The position numbers and the translations under genes were made by a program. DNA of 8,204 nucleotides, from assembly GCA_004298915.1 (NCBI GenBank), contig SCTE01000212.1, positions 1-8,204 of the forward strand, read 5' to 3'. The notes beneath the pieces were generated by a model that did not search any database, was not told where the DNA came from, and saw only the letters and a program-made list of their open reading frames with translations. The stretch's first letter is position 1, and every line of letters begins with the position of its first letter. This stretch comes from Chloroflexota bacterium (GTDB lineage Bacteria > Chloroflexota > Limnocylindria > Limnocylindrales > CSP1-4). Below are positions 6,098-8,204 of the stretch, piece by piece.

Positions 6098-6127
6098 CCC
6101 AAATACGACACCCAGTCGTGGTAGGTG
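6098..6127 (-). repeat. 30-bp intergenic element, copy A (inverted relative to B and C)
   Basis: On the plus strand it starts CCCAAATACGAC, the exact reverse complement of the end of copy B. CACCTA on the minus strand also matches B. The middle holds ACGAC and GTCGT arms around a five-base loop. Relative to B, the loop region reads better if turned around. Confidence 0.75.
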
Positions 6128-6232
6128 CGTTCCACCACCGCCACGGCGGTCCGTGACCAGTTCCGCGCCGTTGTGTCACGCTCAGCTGGGCGTCTTGGGC
6201 AGGCGATTTCGGCCGCCGGCGCCCGTAATCGG

Positions 6233-6262
6233 CACCTAACACGCACCCCAGTCGTATTTGGG
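6233..6262 (+). repeat. 30-bp intergenic element, copy B
   Basis: It runs from CACCTAACACG to GTCGTATTTGGG. Its last 12 bases are the perfect inverse of the first 12 of copy A, 105 bases away, and it is a direct repeat of copy C starting 50 bases later. Confidence 0.8.
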
Positions 6263-6282
6263 CCCGAATCCCGTGCGGGGGT

Positions 6283-6312
6283 CGGTTAGTACGCGCCACA
6301 GTCGTATTTGGC
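6283..6312 (+). repeat. 30-bp intergenic element, copy C
   Basis: The last 22 bases (6291-6312) match the end of copy B with three differences and share GTCGTATTTGG. The upstream part (GGTTAGT) has drifted from the CCTAACA of B. Same orientation as B. Confidence 0.78.
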
Positions 6313-6338
6313 TGCAAACTCGGGCCGGCTGGGTCTTC

Positions 6339-6393
6339 GCCACGCCCGCGCCACGCCCGCGCCACGCCCGCGCCACGCCCGCGCCGCGCCCGC
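6339..6393 (+). repeat. 11-bp tandem repeat, five copies
   Basis: Unit GCCACGCCCGC is exact four times (6339-6382), and a fifth copy (6383-6393) has one change. A degenerate run of GC-only sequence follows, up to about 6410. It lies just past the stop of the minus-strand oxidoreductase and has a different unit from the 19-bp array in the same spacer. Confidence 0.9.
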
Positions 6394-6422
6394 CGCGCCC
6401 CGCGACGCGGGAACGCAACTCG

Positions 6423-7361
6423 CTAGCCGACCAGCGCCCGGACCTCGCCGAGGCGGCTGATCGTTTCGAGGTCGAACGGGTTGCGCAAGATCCACAGGAC
6501 CTCCTCGACCCCGACAGCCTCGTACTCCCGCATGAACGCGGCAACCCGTTCCGGCGGTCCGCCGACACCGAGGCCGCGGGCCGAGCCGTCGGATCCGATC
6601 CGGCCCCGGATCTGGTGGATCTCCTCGATCTCGTCGAACGCGGCAACCGCCTCCGCCTCGGTGTCGCGGATCACGACCTCCATCGAGACCGTCCGGCGAA
6701 TGTCCGCGAACGGTCGACCGATTTCCGCGCAGCGTTCCGCCAGCACGGCCGACGTCTCCGCAATCCGCTCCGGGCTGCCGTACCCGTTCCAGCGGTTGGC
6801 GTAGCGGGCCGTCGTCCGCAGGGTCTTCTGCCTGCCGGATCCACCGATGAGGATCGGCAGTGGCCGGCGGATCGGGAGGGGTTCGCAGAGCGCATCGTTG
6901 AAGCGGTAGAACCGACCCTCGTGCGTCACGCGCTCGCCATCGAGCAGGCGGCGGATCAGGCCGACCGCCTCGTCCAGTCGATCGAGCCGCTCGCCGAACC
7001 CGGACCCGAAGTCGATCCCGAAGGCATCGTGCTCGCGCTCGAACCAGCCACCGCCGATGCCGAGGACGGCCCGCCCGCCCGAAACGTTGTCGAGGGTCGT
7101 GGCGAGTTTCGCGGTGAGTCCCGGGTTACGGAACGTGTTGGCCGACACCATCAGGCCGAGGTCGGCCCGCGAGGTCAGCGCCGCGACGGCCGCCAGCGAG
7201 GTCCAGCCCTCGAGCTTGGGGCTGGTCCAGTCGCCCTCGTCGGACAGGAGGTGATCGTCCAGCCAGAGCGCGTCGAAGCCCGCGGCCTCCGCCGCCAGGC
7301 AGGCATCGCGCAGGGCGGGCCAGTCGGTCCGCTGAATCCAGTACGCCGCACCAAATCGCAT
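6423..7361 (-). CDS. LLM class flavin/F420-dependent oxidoreductase (luciferase-like TIM-barrel)
   Basis: This 312-residue cytosolic enzyme belongs to the bacterial luciferase-like superfamily, most likely using coenzyme F420 for hydride transfer; the substrate is unknown. The N-terminal beta strand and helix read MRFGAAYW then AAEAAGFDALWLDDH (residues 23-37). VSANTFRNPG (72-81), GRAVLGIGGGWFEREHDAFG (96-115) and PILIGGSGRQKTLR (169-182) are the typical barrel landmarks, the last lying in the cofactor phosphate region. The length is usual for the family. The frame stays open upstream as far as 8180, but those 273 extra residues are antisense to mutY and have no family look. ATG 7361 gives the normal N-terminus. 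No good ribosome binding site precedes it; a TACGAT seven bases before the ATG suggests a leaderless message. An FMN-dependent member is the main alternative. Confidence 0.9.
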   Translation of the reverse strand: MRFGAAYWIQRTDWPALRDACLAAEAAGFDALWLDDHLLSDEGDWTSPKLEGWTSLAAVAALTSRADLGLMVSANTFRNPGLTAKLATTLDNVSGGRAVLGIGGGWFEREHDAFGIDFGSGFGERLDRLDEAVGLIRRLLDGERVTHEGRFYRFNDALCEPLPIRRPLPILIGGSGRQKTLRTTARYANRWNGYGSPERIAETSAVLAERCAEIGRPFADIRRTVSMEVVIRDTEAEAVAAFDEIEEIHQIRGRIGSDGSARGLGVGGPPERVAAFMREYEAVGVEEVLWILRNPFDLETISRLGEVRALVG

Positions 7362-7367
7362 CCTCGC

Positions 7368-7374
7368 TATCGTA
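7368..7374. promoter_or_regulatory. overlapping candidate -10 elements between the divergent oxidoreductase and mutY genes
   Basis: On the minus strand TACGAT (7374 to 7369) ends seven bases before the oxidoreductase ATG, right for leaderless transcription. On the plus strand TATCGT (7368-7373) lies 12 bases before the mutY ATG at 7386. The 24-base gap leaves room for little else, so the two promoters would have to overlap or reach into the genes. No -35 hexamer is seen. Confidence 0.3.
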
Positions 7375-7385
7375 CGGCGGTGCCC

Positions 7386-8204
7386 ATGAGCCCCGCCCGG
7401 CGCCCAGGACCCCGCCCAGGACCCCGCCCCGAAACCAGGCCGTCCGGAACCAGGCCTTCCGGCCTCGGCCGGTCGCCACGCACCGTGCCGGGGTCGGTTT
7501 CGCCCGACCTGCGCGACGCCATCCTCGCCTGGTACCCGACCCGCGGCCGCGACCTCGCGTTTCGCGGGACGACCGACCCCTACGCCATCCTCGTATCGGA
7601 AGCGATGGCCCAGCAGACGCAGGCGGCTCGGGCCGCCGACTACTGGTCGCGATTCATGCACGAATTCCCGACCGCGCACGCCCTCGCCGCGGCCTCGCCG
7701 GCGGCCGTCCTGCGTGCATGGCGCGGCCTCGGCTACAACCGACGGGCCATCGCCCTCCGACGCGCCGCCATCGAGATCGTCAGGGATCACGACGGGCAGG
7801 TTCCCCCTGACCTCGCCGCCCTCGAGCGGCTCCCGGGCGTCGGACCGTATACCGCCCGGGCCGTGGCCGCCCTCGCGTTCGGCATGCCTGTCGGCGCGGT
7901 CGATGTCAACGTCCGGCGGGTGCTCAATCGGGCCATCGGCGGCTCGCTCGACGCGTTGTCGCCGCGCGATCTCCAGTCCGTGGCCGATGCCAGCGTGCCG
8001 GCCGACCGTCCCGGCGAGTGGACCCATGCGCTCATGGACATCGGCGCCACGTTCTGCAAGCCGCGGGAGCCGCGATGCGCGGACTGTCCCGCCCGCGTCG
8101 CGTGTCGGTTCGGGGCCTCGGCCGTCGTGGCGGGGCCCCTGGAGCACGCTGGCGAGCCGCGCGTGAACCGCGCGACCCACGCAACCCGCGAGCGGGCTCG
8201 CGGG
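7386..8204 (+). CDS. mutY: A/G-specific adenine DNA glycosylase MutY, 3' end cut by the window
   Basis: MutY removes adenine mispaired with 8-oxoguanine or guanine, preventing G:C to T:A mutation. The 273 visible residues run to the window edge without a stop. VSEAMAQQTQ (70-79) carries the catalytic Glu 72. Helix-hairpin-helix LPGVGPYTA (149-157) is followed by the catalytic Asp 173 in AVDVNVRRVL. The four iron-sulfur ligands Cys 224, 231, 234 and 240 show the spacing C-X6-C-X2-C-X5-C. The end of the protein, and so the presence of a C-terminal 8-oxoguanine-recognition domain, is not visible. The first 33 or so residues from ATG 7386 are Pro/Arg-rich and built from small repeats (PGPR twice, TRPSG twice); a GTG at 7485 would remove them and give a start near the family norm. 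Which start is used is open. GLGYNRR resembles the mycobacterial form GLGYPRR rather than GLGYY of E. coli. Confidence 0.92.
   Translation, partial: MSPARRPGPRPGPRPETRPSGTRPSGLGRSPRTVPGSVSPDLRDAILAWYPTRGRDLAFRGTTDPYAILVSEAMAQQTQAARAADYWSRFMHEFPTAHALAAASPAAVLRAWRGLGYNRRAIALRRAAIEIVRDHDGQVPPDLAALERLPGVGPYTARAVAALAFGMPVGAVDVNVRRVLNRAIGGSLDALSPRDLQSVADASVPADRPGEWTHALMDIGATFCKPREPRCADCPARVACRFGASAVVAGPLEHAGEPRVNRATHATRERARG
7403..7457 (+). repeat. short tandem repeats in the 5' end of mutY
   Basis: CCCAGGACCCCG occurs twice in a row (7403-7426). Two near-copies of a 15-base unit around ACCAGGCC follow, together ending by about 7457. Both periods are multiples of three, so copy-number changes would keep the frame. 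They code for the Pro/Arg-rich leader if ATG 7386 is the true start. Confidence 0.7.

Larger units (their letters stand above)
5949..6422. other. 474-base noncoding, repeat-filled spacer between convergent genes
   Basis: No open frame here has family-like protein sequence; the frames that are open mostly spell out the repeats. The spacer holds a 19-bp tandem array, three copies of a 30-bp element sharing CCAAATACGAC, and an 11-bp tandem array. The middle part (about 6130-6230) has a small hairpin (ACCGCC/GGCGGT near 6137-6150) and nothing else recognised. A and T are locally richer around the 30-bp elements than in the genes. No T-run terminator is seen for either convergent gene. Confidence 0.85.

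Noticed and set aside
5547..6365. Minus-strand open frames across the repeat spacer
   Set aside because: The predicted proteins simply spell out the 19-bp and 11-bp repeats, overlap the aldehyde dehydrogenase antisense, and show no family resemblance.
7362..8180. Upstream extension of the minus-strand oxidoreductase by 273 residues, suggesting a fusion protein
   Set aside because: The extension is antisense to mutY, which has catalytic and iron-sulfur residues intact, and the oxidoreductase family normally begins at ATG 7361.

Overview
This is a G+C-rich window, about 70% by eye, of ordinary bacterial chromosome. It carries a TPP-riboswitch-controlled vitamin transporter operon, four metabolic or repair genes (two cut by the window edges) and an unusually repeat-rich spacer. 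No phage, plasmid, IS or CRISPR gene is visible. An F420-type luciferase-like oxidoreductase, a mycobacterial-looking MutY and possible leaderless TANNNT promoters suggest Chloroflexota or an actinobacterium. That placement is inference; no rRNA or marker gene is present.

Layout. 1-135: C-terminus of a medium-chain dehydrogenase/reductase. 207-1076: serine alpha/beta hydrolase of the monoacylglycerol lipase type. 1082-1325: a 16-bp tandem repeat, a candidate -10, a canonical THI element (TPP riboswitch) and a long hairpin touching the Shine-Dalgarno of the next gene. 1326-4379: compact operon ykoE-ykoD-ykoC, encoding an ECF importer (S component, double ATPase, T component) for thiamine or its pyrimidine precursor HMP. 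4503-5948: an aldehyde dehydrogenase close to gamma-aminobutyraldehyde dehydrogenase, with its own strong ribosome binding site. 5949-6422: a noncoding spacer between convergent genes, made largely of repeats. 6423-7361 (minus): LLM-class flavin/F420-dependent oxidoreductase. 7386-8204 (plus, open at the edge): A/G-specific adenine glycosylase MutY, divergent from the oxidoreductase with a 24-bp gap.

How the parts work together. When TPP is low, the riboswitch should allow translation of the three Yko subunits, which assemble in the membrane: YkoE binds substrate, YkoC couples it, and YkoD hydrolyses ATP at two sites. The flanking genes look functionally independent. The least explained part is 5949-6422. 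It holds a 19-bp minisatellite, an 11-bp minisatellite and three copies of a 30-bp element with the core CCAAATACGAC. Two of those copies are inverted relative to each other, and one seems to have its hairpin loop flipped.
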